From contig NC_087112.1 in NCBI RefSeq assembly GCF_963855985.1, positions 436,501 to 500,500 of the forward strand: DNA of 64,000 bases, written 5' to 3'. The DNA is from Ostrinia nubilalis. Taxonomy: Eukaryota > Arthropoda > Insecta > Lepidoptera > Crambidae. The translations under genes and the position numbers were made by a program. This document shows, piece after piece, positions 56,201 to 63,962 of this stretch. How positions within the stretch are numbered: position 1 is the first letter of the stretch; the number at the start of each line of letters is the position of its first letter. The notes below the pieces were generated by a model that saw only the letters and a list, made by a program, of their open reading frames with translations, did not search any database and was not told the origin of the DNA.

Positions 56201-58453
56201 GCGATGCAGGAAAACGTGAAAATTGCAAACAAACAAGTGAAAGGTACTCTTTTTTTAGACACAAGAAATTAATATAAGTGGGTGATTGAGATCTTCTTAA
56301 CTTCTTCGAGTTACCTGATCTAGAGAAAGATCTCAAGTTTCAAAATAAGAATGCCTATCTGGTCCATGCTACTGCAGTTGAAATTATCGTTTTTGAATCG
56401 TTATCTTAATCGTTATTATTACTAAAATAAAAAGTATTTTGGAGTCCTATTCTGGGAAAACTGTTATGCTAAGAGCTAATTTTTACTAGTTTTACTGGTT
56501 AGCAGATTATCTAGGGTAGTCGAAAGCGTTATAACGGTATAAAGGCCTACTTAAAATGCTAAAAATAACGAAAGAACAAAATCGCTAAACGCCACCGCTC
56601 CGCTCCCTGCCGTAACCGAGCCCCCAAATGTGAACTATGCAGAAATTTTTCCATTTCATCTGAGCACAGTGTTCGATAAAATCACTCTAGAACTATGCAA
56701 TATGTATGAGATACAGCCGTTATCATAAATATAGTTAACATTCATGTATTCCCCTAGTGTGGCCGTATGAGGGAATCCCAGCATTGTCTGGGCTAGAAAT
56801 GGATTACTTTTTTATGTCAATGCCGCAATCTCGGCGAGCACTGCCAAATATGTAATATATCCAGTTAAGTTATTCCACTGAGGGTTATTAAGGGGACTAG
56901 TTTAAGCCGCCGACTTAGGTTTGCGAAACATACGTCTTTTCTTTTTATTTGTTTCGGTTAGAATCTAAGATAAACTTTTCTGCCGAACTGCACTTTTGCA
57001 TTTCGATGAGATTTGCAACCAGTACCCAAAATAGGGTATTTGCCACCACCAATCAATTACGTACTTTTTAAACTGTCAAAACGACTCTCCTATAGTTTTT
57101 GTATGGCAATACTAGCCAATGACGACACTATTTTATCAAGTCAATTAAATTACTTTTTTCCAATCCAAAATCCAAATAACCAAAAATCTTAATACAGGTA
57201 ATTTAAAACTTATTAAGTTTTTAAGACCAGAAAAAGTACCTATTTAAAAAACTTGTGCTTTAGAATTATTGGGGAGAGGTGGCAAATACTCAATTACGAG
57301 TACCTATGACCTACCGGCTTTAAGACAAGCTTTGGCGAGGTATGCTTGGCTTCCTACTAGAAGCTCTGCAGCAATCTCAGTCGTCACTGTCTGCCAATTT
57401 CAATATACAGGTTGTTCGGAAGATTAGCCGTAACACGTTAGGTCATATACAGGGTGTTAGGTAAATGGGTATATGAGCCGACACTAGCCCATGTTAACAT
57501 GGTCATATAAATGGTACGGTGAAGTCAGAAAATTGATATCTTCATTTTAATTATTTTAATTTTCATACAAATCGGAATTTATAAAATTTATTTTGTATGA
57601 AAATTTAATAAATTAAAATGACGATATCAAATTTCTGACTTCACCATACCATTTATATGGCCATGTTAACATGGGCTAGTGTCGGCTCATATACCCATTT
57701 ACCTAACACCCTGTATATGGTAGCGAAAATACTGGAAGGATTTTGAATTACACACTCGTATTTGAAGAATCCTTACAGTATTTTCAAATATGTAATTAGT
57801 TCCAGACCGAAAACTATCAAAAATCTAAATTCAAAAATTCTTTACTACCATGTAGGACCTTTTGGAGCACATAAACACGCCTCAAATATATCAATACTTT
57901 GGAACAACATAATATCAACTGGTGCGTAGAAGTGGTGGAAGAAACTCAGTCACCTTTACACTCGTATTACTCATTCAATTCTACCTATAGTAGATTCTGT
58001 GATCAACTTTACTAACGGTTTTTTCTATGTAGTAAAAAATAAACTTCTACCTAGCCCTTTTACAATACTTTTAAATGAAATTTTAATATGCTCCCTCTAT
58101 TCCGTCGGCCGTTTGGCGTAGTGGTTTAGAACGGACTACTATGCTGAGAGGTCCCGGGTTCGATTCCCGGCCGGGCAGAAATTGAAATGATGAATTTTAA
58201 TTTCTGTGAGGGGTCTGGGTGTTTTCTATGTATAATTTGTATGTATTTACAAAAAAAAAAGTAATTTAAGTATGTTTATATCCGTTGTCTAGTACCCATA
58301 GTACAAGCTGTGCTTAGTTTGGGACTAGCGGCGCAGTGTAAAAATGTCTAAGTATATTTATTTATTATTTATTTTATTCCAGGTACTGCGCCCTCATCCA
58401 GCGCCATCTTGCTGATCGCCTGCGCGTGCGTGTGCCTGCAGCGCGCGTTATGA
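47130..58453 (+). CDS. Beaten path-like Ig-superfamily protein, 3' seven exons (partial gene)
   Basis: Seven exons (47130-47253, 47758-47848, 48513-48648, 51458-51591, 53405-53604, 54218-54363, 58383-58453) join in frame into 299 residues and a TGA stop; every junction has AG/GT sites and matching phase. Ig domain 1 shows the first Cys in 'AILRCSYDL', the Trp in 'IRWYRAENEFYRYVP' and the second Cys in 'SGDYQCEVS'. Ig domain 2 shows 'RANCSVD', 'NITWILDD' and 'TLSCVATI'. The protein ends in about 15 hydrophobic residues after a Ser-rich stretch, like a GPI-anchor signal or short membrane anchor. The 'WY...EFYRY.P' core is typical of the Beat family, neuronal surface or secreted proteins that bind Sidestep-type receptors in motor-axon guidance. 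The paralogue cannot be named. The first visible exon begins with two bases of a split codon, so a 5' signal-peptide exon is missing. Introns carry many transposon insertions. Confidence 0.88.
47758..47848 (+). CDS. beat-like exon B (Ig domain 1 core Trp)
   Basis: The acceptor is 'gtcggcag' and the donor 'gtgagt'. One base completes Arg, followed by 30 residues starting 'WYRAENEFYRYVPREMPP', which hold the invariant Ig tryptophan. Its high GC content stands out from the AT-rich introns. Confidence 0.87.
48513..48648 (+). CDS. beat-like exon C (end of Ig domain 1)
   Basis: The acceptor is 'tttcctatcag' and the donor 'gtgagc'. The exon enters in phase 0 and encodes 45 residues plus one base, including 'LSGDYQCEVSADAP' with the second Ig cysteine. 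The last 106 bases and 45 bases of the following intron are the unit of the tandem array that follows. Confidence 0.87.
48543..49418 (+). repeat. 151-bp tandem array duplicating exon C and its 5' splice site
   Basis: Copies start at 48543, 48694, 48845, 48996 and 49147, exactly 151 bp apart. Each unit has the last 106 coding bases of exon C, a donor (gtgagc in copy 1, gtaagc in copies 2-4) and 45 intron bases. Copies 2-4 have no stop in the exon frame; copy 2 changes the Gly of 'SGDYQC' to Cys. The extra copies lack exon C's acceptor and first 30 bases, and the frame moves by one base per unit. Copy 5 is broken by half a MITE (49181-49300) and continues as a diverged remnant to about 49418. 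Confidence 0.93.
49181..49300 (+). mobile_element. half copy of a palindromic MITE inside the exon array
   Basis: The sequence from 'aaagcctggtccgtgagcac' onward matches the left arm of the complete palindromic element at 59227-59408. The right end differs ('gacacacaataga'), so this is a truncated or rearranged copy. It splits array copy 5 at 'cgact'. Confidence 0.75.
49389..49440. repeat. 16-bp perfect inverted repeat ending the exon array
   Basis: 'agctctcttattacaa' (49389-49404) is the exact reverse complement of 49425-49440, with a 20-base loop. The left arm is the intron segment of the 151-bp unit, so the right arm looks like an inverted fragment of the same unit. Confidence 0.85.
49608..49827. 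repeat. repeat related to the MITE at 6936
   Basis: The stretch contains 'gtcgctaaaacgcgcgatt', 'gtagtcgcaaaatcgc' and 'cgttaaaagtagcatg', resembling the internal sequence of the palindromic element at 6936-7053. Sequence of the same type continues after the SINE at about 49950-50020. The ends are not sharp. Confidence 0.45.
49828..49937 (-). mobile_element. SINE 3' fragment (58107 family)
   Basis: This is the same reverse-complement SINE body ('gtactatgggtactagacaa') with the 'aataaata' tail at its left end. It lies in the beat-like intron between exons C and D, inside another repeat rich in 'gtcgctaaa' and 'cgcaaaatcgc'. Confidence 0.8.
50381..50506 (-). repeat. degraded interspersed repeat in a beat-like intron
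   Basis: 'gtaactctttcacgcaaaaa' to 'gtgaagccgcgggcaaaagc'; similar to 44277-44449. Confidence 0.75.
50935..51118 (+). mobile_element. LINE 3' end with (GATTTT)n tail
   Basis: 'cgtttcttctcagcattatg' to 'cttgtggtctaaactgaata' followed by repeats of 'tttgattttga'. The front part is the dispersed block also seen at 34905. The tail type is usual for an RTE/L2-like retroposon. Confidence 0.6.
51327..51421 (+). mobile_element. RTE LINE 3' tail with (GAT)n
   Basis: 'ggcctatgttcagcagtg' and 'ggctgaaatgatgatgatga' match the end of the RTE reverse transcriptase frame at 42480-42532. It lies in the beat-like intron, just upstream of exon D's acceptor. Confidence 0.85.
51458..51591 (+). CDS. beat-like exon D (start of Ig domain 2)
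   Basis: The acceptor is 'cttttcccatag' and the donor 'gtaacg'. Two bases complete Asp, then 44 residues follow including 'APQITVSQRSYARGDQIRA', the cysteine in 'NCSVDEAYPPP' and 'NITWILDDHK'. NIT is a possible N-glycosylation site. An RTE tail lies about 35 bp upstream in the intron. Confidence 0.87.
51680..51816 (+). mobile_element. RTE LINE 3' tail with (GAT)n
   Basis: It starts near 'acgacaacatcataaagg', contains 'gcgctggacgcaggccgcta' and ends in 'ggctgaaatgatgatgat'. It is a 5'-truncated RTE copy in the intron after exon D. Confidence 0.85.
51817..53404. other. beat-like intron, no other gene
   Basis: 52000-52150 has an 'aaataaaataaa' run followed by a retroposon-like end. An ORF at 52842-53039 is unsupported. 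'ggattgggtc' occurs twice near 53200-53270 for no clear reason. Confidence 0.5.
53405..53604 (+). CDS. beat-like exon E (middle of Ig domain 2)
   Basis: The acceptor is 'tttcgcaccacag' and the donor 'gtaaga'. The exon is phase 0 in and two bases out, with 66 residues such as 'FSQLEISILEVEHYK' and an acidic, His/Asp-rich end ('YDRDHDKEDSE'). Strong GC bias and no stops separate it from the flanking introns. Confidence 0.88.
53605..54217. other. beat-like intron between exons E and F
   Basis: AT-rich, no recognised repeat. Confidence 0.6.
54218..54363 (+). CDS. beat-like exon F (end of Ig domain 2 and linker)
   Basis: The acceptor is 'tttcccatag' and the donor 'gtaatc'. The exon encodes 48 residues including 'SQFTLSCVATIFDIYERKSD' (second cysteine of Ig domain 2) and an acidic linker 'SVTGEDSS'. 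Its 3' end and donor are repeated at about 54805-54898. The frame stays open past the donor into a LINE fragment. Confidence 0.87.
54412..54785 (+). mobile_element. 5'-truncated RTE-type LINE fragment fused in frame to exon F
   Basis: The fragment encodes the C-terminal region of an RTE-like reverse transcriptase: 'RAMGRQMLGVSLQEHKRNEW', 'WRWAGHISRMNQDRWARKTL', 'GRGRPPKRWIDDI' and 'GVNWMRVARDRSRW', then a (GATA)n tail. An 11-bp duplication 'atacccagatt' flanks it (54401-54411 and 54786-54796), as expected for target-primed retrotransposition. The reading frame is continuous with beat-like exon F through the unspliced donor. It is a different subfamily from the element at 40139. Confidence 0.9.
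54805..54898 (+). repeat. duplicate of the 3' end of exon F with its donor site
   Basis: The sequence repeats about 90 bp of 54315-54403, from 'aaggaggactcgcctcagcc' through the donor 'gtaatc' and into the intron, with a few substitutions. The LINE fragment 54412-54785 sits between the two copies. An older tandem duplication, later split by the LINE, explains the layout. Confidence 0.85.
54899..57445. other. beat-like last intron, no other gene
   Basis: 54905-55035 is a pyrimidine-rich run (ctttttc / cctcc). A repeat copy is at 55478-55662. No host exon is recognised. Confidence 0.55.
55478..55662 (+). repeat. interspersed repeat, copy 2 (pair with 1722)
   Basis: 'gcagtgccgatcactgacgt', 'ggctaaattacaccat' and 'taccttcgcga' match 1722-1905. 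Confidence 0.75.
57446..57718. mobile_element. fully palindromic MITE, complete copy
   Basis: 'cagggtgttaggtaaatggg' at the left is inverted as 'cccatttacctaacaccctg' at the right. The arms continue inward through 'gccgacactagcccatgtta' and 'tatcttcattttaatt' nearly to the centre. Partial copies are at 16740 and 33184. Confidence 0.95.
58107..58380 (+). mobile_element. tRNA-derived SINE, apparently near full length
   Basis: The head 58110-58178 carries an A box ('tggcgtagtgg') and a B box ('ggttcgattcc') as in an RNA polymerase III promoter. A tRNA-unrelated body with 'ttgtctagtacccatagtac' and an AT-rich (ttta)n tail follow. The tail abuts the acceptor of the terminal beat-like exon. The body recurs on the minus strand at 43428 and 49828. 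Confidence 0.85.
58383..58453 (+). CDS. beat-like terminal exon (hydrophobic C-terminus and stop)
   Basis: The acceptor 'tttattccag' directly follows a SINE tail. Two bases complete Gly, followed by 22 residues ending 'AILLIACACVCLQRAL' and a TGA at 58451-58453. The Ser-rich start and hydrophobic end fit a GPI-attachment signal. The phase matches exon F exactly. Confidence 0.82.
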
Positions 58454-58488
58454 TCCCCCCGCGCGCCGCGCGCCGCCCCCCTTAAGGG

Positions 58489-59010
58489 GCCATCCATAAA
58501 GTACGTCACACGAATTTTATGATTTTTTGACCCCTCCCCCGTCCTTGTCACAGGTGGTCACATTTCTGAAACCCCCCCTCCCTAGTGTGACGTCACATGT
58601 TTTGCAATTTCACATCGAAAAATTATTAAATTAACAAAAAAAATAGCAACAAATAGAAACAATAAAATCACGCGCGAGGTACGGTGCGTTTGGTGGCATT
58701 ATAGGCCAGTATAATTAGATTTTAAATCTGAAATAATACCTACAAAAGATTTTATTGATTTAATGGCTTCATTGGTTGCACATAGACTCTCTTAGGTTTT
58801 CGACTTCGACGGAGTTGTGCTTAAGTGGTGGGGGTATTTTTTAGTTTAATTTATATTTCAAATTACGCGATTAGTACCTCTAGATATATTAGATTTTGAA
58901 ATGTGACGTCACGAAACTTTGGACCCCTCCCACCCCTTGTCACACCATGTCACACTTTGTCGACCCCCTCCCCCCCTCTTTACGTGTGACGTACTTTATG
59001 GATGACCCCT
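58489..59010. mobile_element. MITE with 'ggnccatccataaagtacgtcac' type termini in the 3' UTR
   Basis: The left end 'ccatccataaagtacgtcac' is the inverse of the right end 'gtgacgtactttatggatg'. Both arms carry C-rich blocks (cccctccccc) and TGTGACGTCAC motifs. It begins 36 bases after the host stop codon. Similar termini occur widely in insect MITEs (recalled, not searched). Confidence 0.85.
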
Positions 59011-59121
59011 AAGCAGTACCGAAACTGAATGTTGTGATAGACACTTAATGAAATAATAGTCGATTCTAGTGTAAGACATATACTTATTTGAATGTTGCCG
59101 ATTACTATATGTGAATATGTA

Positions 59122-59127
59122 AATAAA
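59122..59127 (+). terminator. candidate poly(A) signal of the beat-like gene
   Basis: AATAAA lies about 670 bp after the stop codon and is followed by a T/GT-rich stretch ('tttttggtgtttcatttt'). If used, the 3' UTR would contain the whole MITE at 58489-59010. Confidence 0.5.
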
Positions 59128-59201
59128 TTCATTAGTTACTGATTTTTGGTGTTTCATTTTGTAGTGTAGGTTACATTGATCTGTTTAATAATGTTGCTTA
59201 A

Positions 59202-59613
59202 AGGTCATAGCAGACTAATATCTGTTTAAAGCCTGGTCCGTGAGCACGTAGAATCCCGTCCAATGACCCCAAGCTATCCATCCTTATCGCTCGCGCGTAA
59301 TTATATTGCTGTCGCGACTGTGCGAGCAACATAATTACGTGCGAGCGACAACGATGGACAGCTTGGGGTCATTGGACGGGATTCTACGTGCTCACGGACC
59401 AGGCTTTAGCAGACTTATCAACTCGGAAAGGGATCAACACTGTATCACCTTTCGCGCGCTGTCAACCGCGAGGCGAGGCGTTTACGTTACGGTGCGGATA
59501 AGTGTGCGTTGCAGTATGGAGTTTCGTACAAGGAATACTGACTGCCTCAAGTTGATAAGTTGATACGGTTACGATTCCTTTCCGGGTTGATAAGTGTGCT
59601 ACGTCCTTTAATG
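59202..59613. mobile_element. MITE ('aggtcatagcacactt' family) with a nested MITE
   Basis: The left end 'aaaggtcatagcagacta' and right end 'gataagtgtgctacgtcctt' belong to the family of 29460. A second palindromic MITE (59227-59408) is inserted near the left end. Confidence 0.83.
59227..59408. mobile_element. palindromic MITE ('aagcctggtccgtgagcacg' family), complete
   Basis: The two arms of about 85 bp are inverted with a few differences; both begin 'aagcctggtccgtgagcacg'. TA flanks both sides. Half copy at 49181. Confidence 0.92.
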
Positions 59614-60448
59614 GGAAAGAAAGTTATACCTAAAATTGTTCACTGAACAACGTTTTCAAACGCTGATCATTTTTCTTTTTCTGTAAAACGATATAGGTAG
59701 TGTTTTACTGTTATTTTTATGTACTCAACTAATTCCTTAAATATTTTTCCTTCCATGTAGCTACACCTCTATGTGAGTTTTTCCCGGGAATACATTTCCC
59801 ACGAATTTCACACAATAAGAGGATATCGTTCCCACTTTACAGTGCGCACTGGAACCATGATATTTCAAAAGAATTATTATCAATAGCAAAATATTTGTTT
59901 GGAATTAAAAACAATATTGTGCACAGGCCAAAAATAATGCACAATATTCAATATTACATAGGTACACGCTATTAATTCACTCAATATATTTTTGCTACAT
60001 ACAGTTATTCACTCTTATTTTCCAAAGGAAACGTTGTCTAATGCAATAGAAAGATACCTTTTTCCTTTAAATAATCTCTCAAGACAAGAGACAAGTCGAA
60101 ACTTTAAATAATAATGAGTTTAAGCCGTGTACCTATGGTTGCAGGTTCGAAACCTGCCGAGGTAATTTTACAATAATATGCTCATTATTGTAAAATTACC
60201 TCGGCAGGGCATTTATAAATTCTAGAATCATGAAAGTCATTATTCCTTTGAGTTAGTAAGGTGGCTTCAAAATCTTTTTACAACGTCACAACTTAACTTT
60301 TTTACCACCTCTAAGTTTAGAGATCTTAAAGATCGCTTAAGTAAAGCTATTTTTCACAGGAAAAGTGCGCGATAAATCTAGGTTAATCAATCAATCAATT
60401 AACACGAAAGAGGATCAAAAGTTCATGGCCAGAAAACCAAAGAAAGTC
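59614..60448. other. no gene; one hairpin
   Basis: AT-rich except for the hairpin at 60153-60208. Confidence 0.5.
60153..60208. repeat. perfect 25-bp hairpin next to a tRNA B-box-like motif
   Basis: 60153-60177 ('cctgccgaggtaatttta' on) is the exact inverse of 60184-60208, loop 'atgctc'. Directly before and into the left arm is 'gcaggttcgaaacctgc', like a tRNA T arm. Confidence 0.93.
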
Positions 60449-60646
60449 TAAATATATATAATTCAAAGGTGACTGACTGACTGACTGACTGACATAGTGA
60501 TCTATCAACGCAGAGCCCGAACCACTGGATGGGTCGGACTGAAATTTGGCATGTAGGTAGATGTTATGACGTAGGCATCCGTTAAGAAAGGATTTTACGG
60601 GGTAAAACGGGATACACGCGTACGAAATCGCGGGCGGTCGCTAGTA
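60449..60646 (-). repeat. interspersed repeat ('tagctgcccgcg' type)
   Basis: 'caaaggtgactgactgactg', 'tgatctatcaacgcagagcc' and 'cgcgggcggtcgctagta'. Confidence 0.83.
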
Positions 60647-61006
60647 CTACATAAAACTGAATGTCTTTTCTAGCATTAATATCCGTAAAATATCCCAAAA
60701 TCTCAAGTTTCCATAAAGGATGATGGGCACAAATGTATGGAAAGTGGTACCCGCTCCAATAGCCATAACCAATATATATTTTAAAAGGCCTTTAGATGTA
60801 GGAAAATGTCTGCTATGGGGCCAGATCTAATTCACGTTTTGAAAGCAGTAATTCCACTAAGTATTATATGAAAGTATAACACAATCATCCATGTATACGA
60901 GTATGTATTATGACTACAATCTATTAATATAACTAAAATAAGCATTGAAAAGGAAAGGATTATACCTACGATGAACTACCCAAGCTATTAGACCTTTATT
61001 CGCTTT
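60647..61006. other. no gene seen
   Basis: Unassigned AT-rich sequence. Confidence 0.5.
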
Positions 61007-61160
61007 CATCATCATCATCGTGATCATTTTAGCCATAGGACGTCCAGTTGAACATAGGCCTCCCCCAATGATTTCCACAATGGCCGGTTGGTGGCGGCCT
61101 GCATCCAGCGCCTTCCCGCGCTACCTTTGTGAGGTCGTCGGTCCATCTTGTGGGTGGACT
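61007..61160 (-). mobile_element. RTE LINE 3' fragment
   Basis: The inverse of the RTE end: (ATC)n, 'gaacataggcctcccccaat', 'ggcggcctgcatccagcgcc', 'gaggtcgtcggtccatcttg'. Confidence 0.87.
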
Positions 61161-61484
61161 TGTTGGGTCTTGTGGGTTTATTCGCTTTAGCAACCAATAA
61201 TAAAACCCTTAAGAAGTAATAAAACTTTATCCCTTTTAATAATAAAAGTTACACCCTAGTTGAACTCTGGCTTAAAATGTCATTTGGTATGGAAATGTCA
61301 TTTTAATCCAAGGTTCTTCCTAGGTATAACTTTTTATTAATAAGGGGGTAGTACTTCTTTAAATAAAAATATTTATTTCACAATCATCCCCATCAATAAT
61401 ATAGAGTTAAGGAAGGATGCTGGAACAGTAAACCCTTCCTGACTCGCATAACCTAAGTACCATACGATGGACACGTATGATACT

Positions 61485-61672
61485 TCTTCTTTTTCTTCCT
61501 CGGTCTCTTCCTCCCTCACTGATGAGGATCGCGACCACAGATAGTGTTCCTCCACAGACTGCGGTCATAAGATGTGTGGACCGCACGATGCAAACTCCCG
61601 CCCACCGTCTTCCTCACCGCGTCCGACCATCTCGTCGGTGCCCTGCCCCGAGCGCGTCCCCCTTCATACTGT
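61485..61672 (-). mobile_element. RTE-like LINE 3' fragment of another subfamily, (AAG)n tail
   Basis: The minus-strand translation gives 'GRAPTRWSDAVRKTVGGSLH', 'YDRSLWRNTICGRDPHQ' and a stop, then a GAA-rich tail. This is the RTE C-terminal pattern (GRPPTRW.D..., DRSLW) diverged from the 40139 element. Confidence 0.8.
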
Positions 61673-61692
61673 ATGATACTTAGGTTACACAA

Positions 61693-61950
61693 AAAGTATC
61701 TTTATCTTCGAACGCAACCAGATCTGAGGCTGGTGGCCATAGTAAATGTTGTTTGTCTTGGTAAGACCTTTCAAATGACACTACAAACATTACTGTTGGA
61801 GCCGGGTACCATTCTGCAAAAAAGTATGTATATCTTCGTACACAACCAGATCTGAGGCTGGTGGTCATAGTAAAAGTTGTTCATCTTGGTAAGACCTTTC
61901 AAACGATACTAGACTCATATCTATTGGAGCCGGGTACCATTTTGCTCATT
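61693..61950. repeat. two-copy 128-bp tandem repeat
   Basis: 'accagatctgaggctggtgg', 'cttggtaagacctttcaaa' and 'ttggagccgggtaccatt' each occur twice, 128 bp apart, with about 10 percent difference by eye. Confidence 0.9.
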
Positions 61951-63023
61951 GTCCTTTCTCCCAGATACTTACATCATACCGTTCCACTCAATTTCACACA
62001 AAATGTAAAACACTTGAAACTGAAAACTTAACTGTAATACAATCCACGATAACTCAAGCAAGACCCAATTCCGGTATTCAATTTGAGGACTTGCGCCGCG
62101 ACAAACGCGACCAGCTATTTTATTTTAGAGTCCAAACTTGGAAAGTGATACTGAGTGAGACCAGAAATACGATGCTTAAATTCTTTTAATATAAGGTTCA
62201 GATTTGAGATGGACTTGGACGTTCCTGAGATCGTTACTCCAAGCCGCGCTCTGAAGGGCCCTACAATAAACCAGCTCGAGTCAGGCCAGAGGTATACGGT
62301 GCTTGATAAAAGTATGTGGTATGTTTTATTAGAGAAGTTGCTGGAACTTCGCCGTTTTCAATTTGCCAAGAAATTAGGGTGTAAGAAGTTTCGTTAAGTT
62401 TGCAACTTGGATTTTAGTATGCGATCTAATCGAAAGAGTTGCCGCAACTTCGAGACGCAGAAACTCGCGTTGAGTTTGAGCGATTCCGTCGAGTTTAATA
62501 GATTTCGCGTAAATATGTTGGTAAATGAATAAAATGTTGTAATTTAGACTGTAAAAATAAAAAGAGGCTGTAGAGCAAGTACATGAACATAAAATTGTAT
62601 TGTTTGAAATCAAAATTGTATTACTTACGTTAAAATTATGTCAAAAGTCCACTTTTGCATGCCGTGGCAGCCTGTAATTAAGATAGCACTAAGACAAAAT
62701 ATGTATGTAAACCCCTTTGCTTGTACTTGTGTGTCTTGTTGGTTGTCCTAAATAAATAAATAAAAATAAATAAATCAAGTTCAATTCAATTCAATAATAG
62801 AGATATTGAGGGTTAATCAAAAACTTACCTGAAAACCTCCTGATTAAAATTGGAATTAACTGACCTTAAAATATACCTATCATTGTATTAGAAGCCCTAC
62901 CACCCACTTAAAGAAACGTGGAATGTCTGACTGTAAGAGACAAATTAAGAAAATCTGATCATGCATCAGAACAAAATACCAAATGACGGCATTTATCAAT
63001 GAATTTTAAGGCAATATAATAAT
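61951..63023. other. no gene assigned
   Basis: An 80-residue plus-strand frame (62155-62397) contains 'VPEIVTPSRALKGPTINQLE' and is not recognised; it may be an exon or transposon piece. 62690-62775 is a retroposon-like end with an (aaat)n tail. Confidence 0.35.
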
Positions 63024-63256
63024 AACTAGCTTTCCGCCCGTGGCTTTGCCCGCGTGGCATTTTGTCTGTCGCAAACTTTATCGTGCGCGTCCCTGTTTCA
63101 AAAACCGGGATAAAAACTATCCTATGTCCTTTCCCGGGACTCAGACTATCTCTATGCCAAATTTCATCTAAATCGGTTTAGTGGTTTAGGCGTGAAAGCG
63201 AGACAGACAGACAGACCAACAGACAGAGTTACTTTCGCATTTATAATATTAGTATA
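63024..63256 (+). repeat. interspersed repeat ('gctttccgcccg' type)
   Basis: 'aactagctttccgcccgtgg', 'cctatgtcctttcccgggac' and 'gttactttcgcatttataat'; the sense copy of 1924 and 13711. Confidence 0.85.
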
Positions 63257-63824
63257 GAAGTATAGATAGTATAGATATAGATAGTATAGATCAATGCCCG
63301 AGATTCAATTCAGGAGATATGCACTTATTATTTATTTTATACCCTTAGTTTGTACCCTAATTCAGACGAGGGCATAAAGCGAGCACAGATGTAGAGCATT
63401 TCTTTGTAATGTAACTGTTAACGATCTTACGAATAGTACAGGTAAAATGTATGACGTTTGGTTCGTGATATTTTGTAGAGCGGTTCGTTGTTCTGTTACA
63501 CTTAAATGCTCCAGTCTACACTCACCTTTAGAATGCGGCATATTAATGCAACTAGTTATCAAGTCAGCCACTACTCCTGATAAACGTACTTTAAAATTCC
63601 CAACAGCTGCTGCAGCAGAATTTCCTCTAAACTTTCCAATACATATAATTTTATTGCATTCGCATATGGTTAAAAAGTTGCTACTTCAGCACGGAACTAG
63701 TGTTATTTTTATATTTATGGTAATATCTTCCTGTAGTACTGGAATTTTGGATATTGGAAGTCGTTTTAGTTGGACTTGGAGTTTGTCGTGTTTGGGCTTC
63801 AAATATTTTTTTATATCACACTAA
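63257..63824. other. no gene assigned; unrecognised open frame
   Basis: A 125-residue plus-strand frame at 63447-63824 is open but has no domain I recognise, and another frame overlaps it on the minus strand. Confidence 0.35.
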
Positions 63825-63962
63825 TATGTGTGAGTGTGTATGTTTGTCTAAACGGCTGGAGCGATTTTTATAACATTTGGTATGGAGTTAGCTGACACCC
63901 TGGATTAACACATAGAGGCTACGTTTTATCGCGGGTAACACCGCGGGGCACACCTAGTTAGT
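63825..63962 (+). repeat. probable retroposon-derived repeat
   Basis: 'ggctggagcgatttttataa', 'tatggagttagctgacaccc' and 'gcgggtaacaccgcggggca' followed by 'ctagttagtg' have the general form of lepidopteran interspersed repeat ends. Confidence 0.5.

Noticed and set aside
58107..58180. A functional tRNA gene
   Set aside because: A and B boxes are present but no proper acceptor stem or anticodon arm can be folded by eye, and a SINE body follows.
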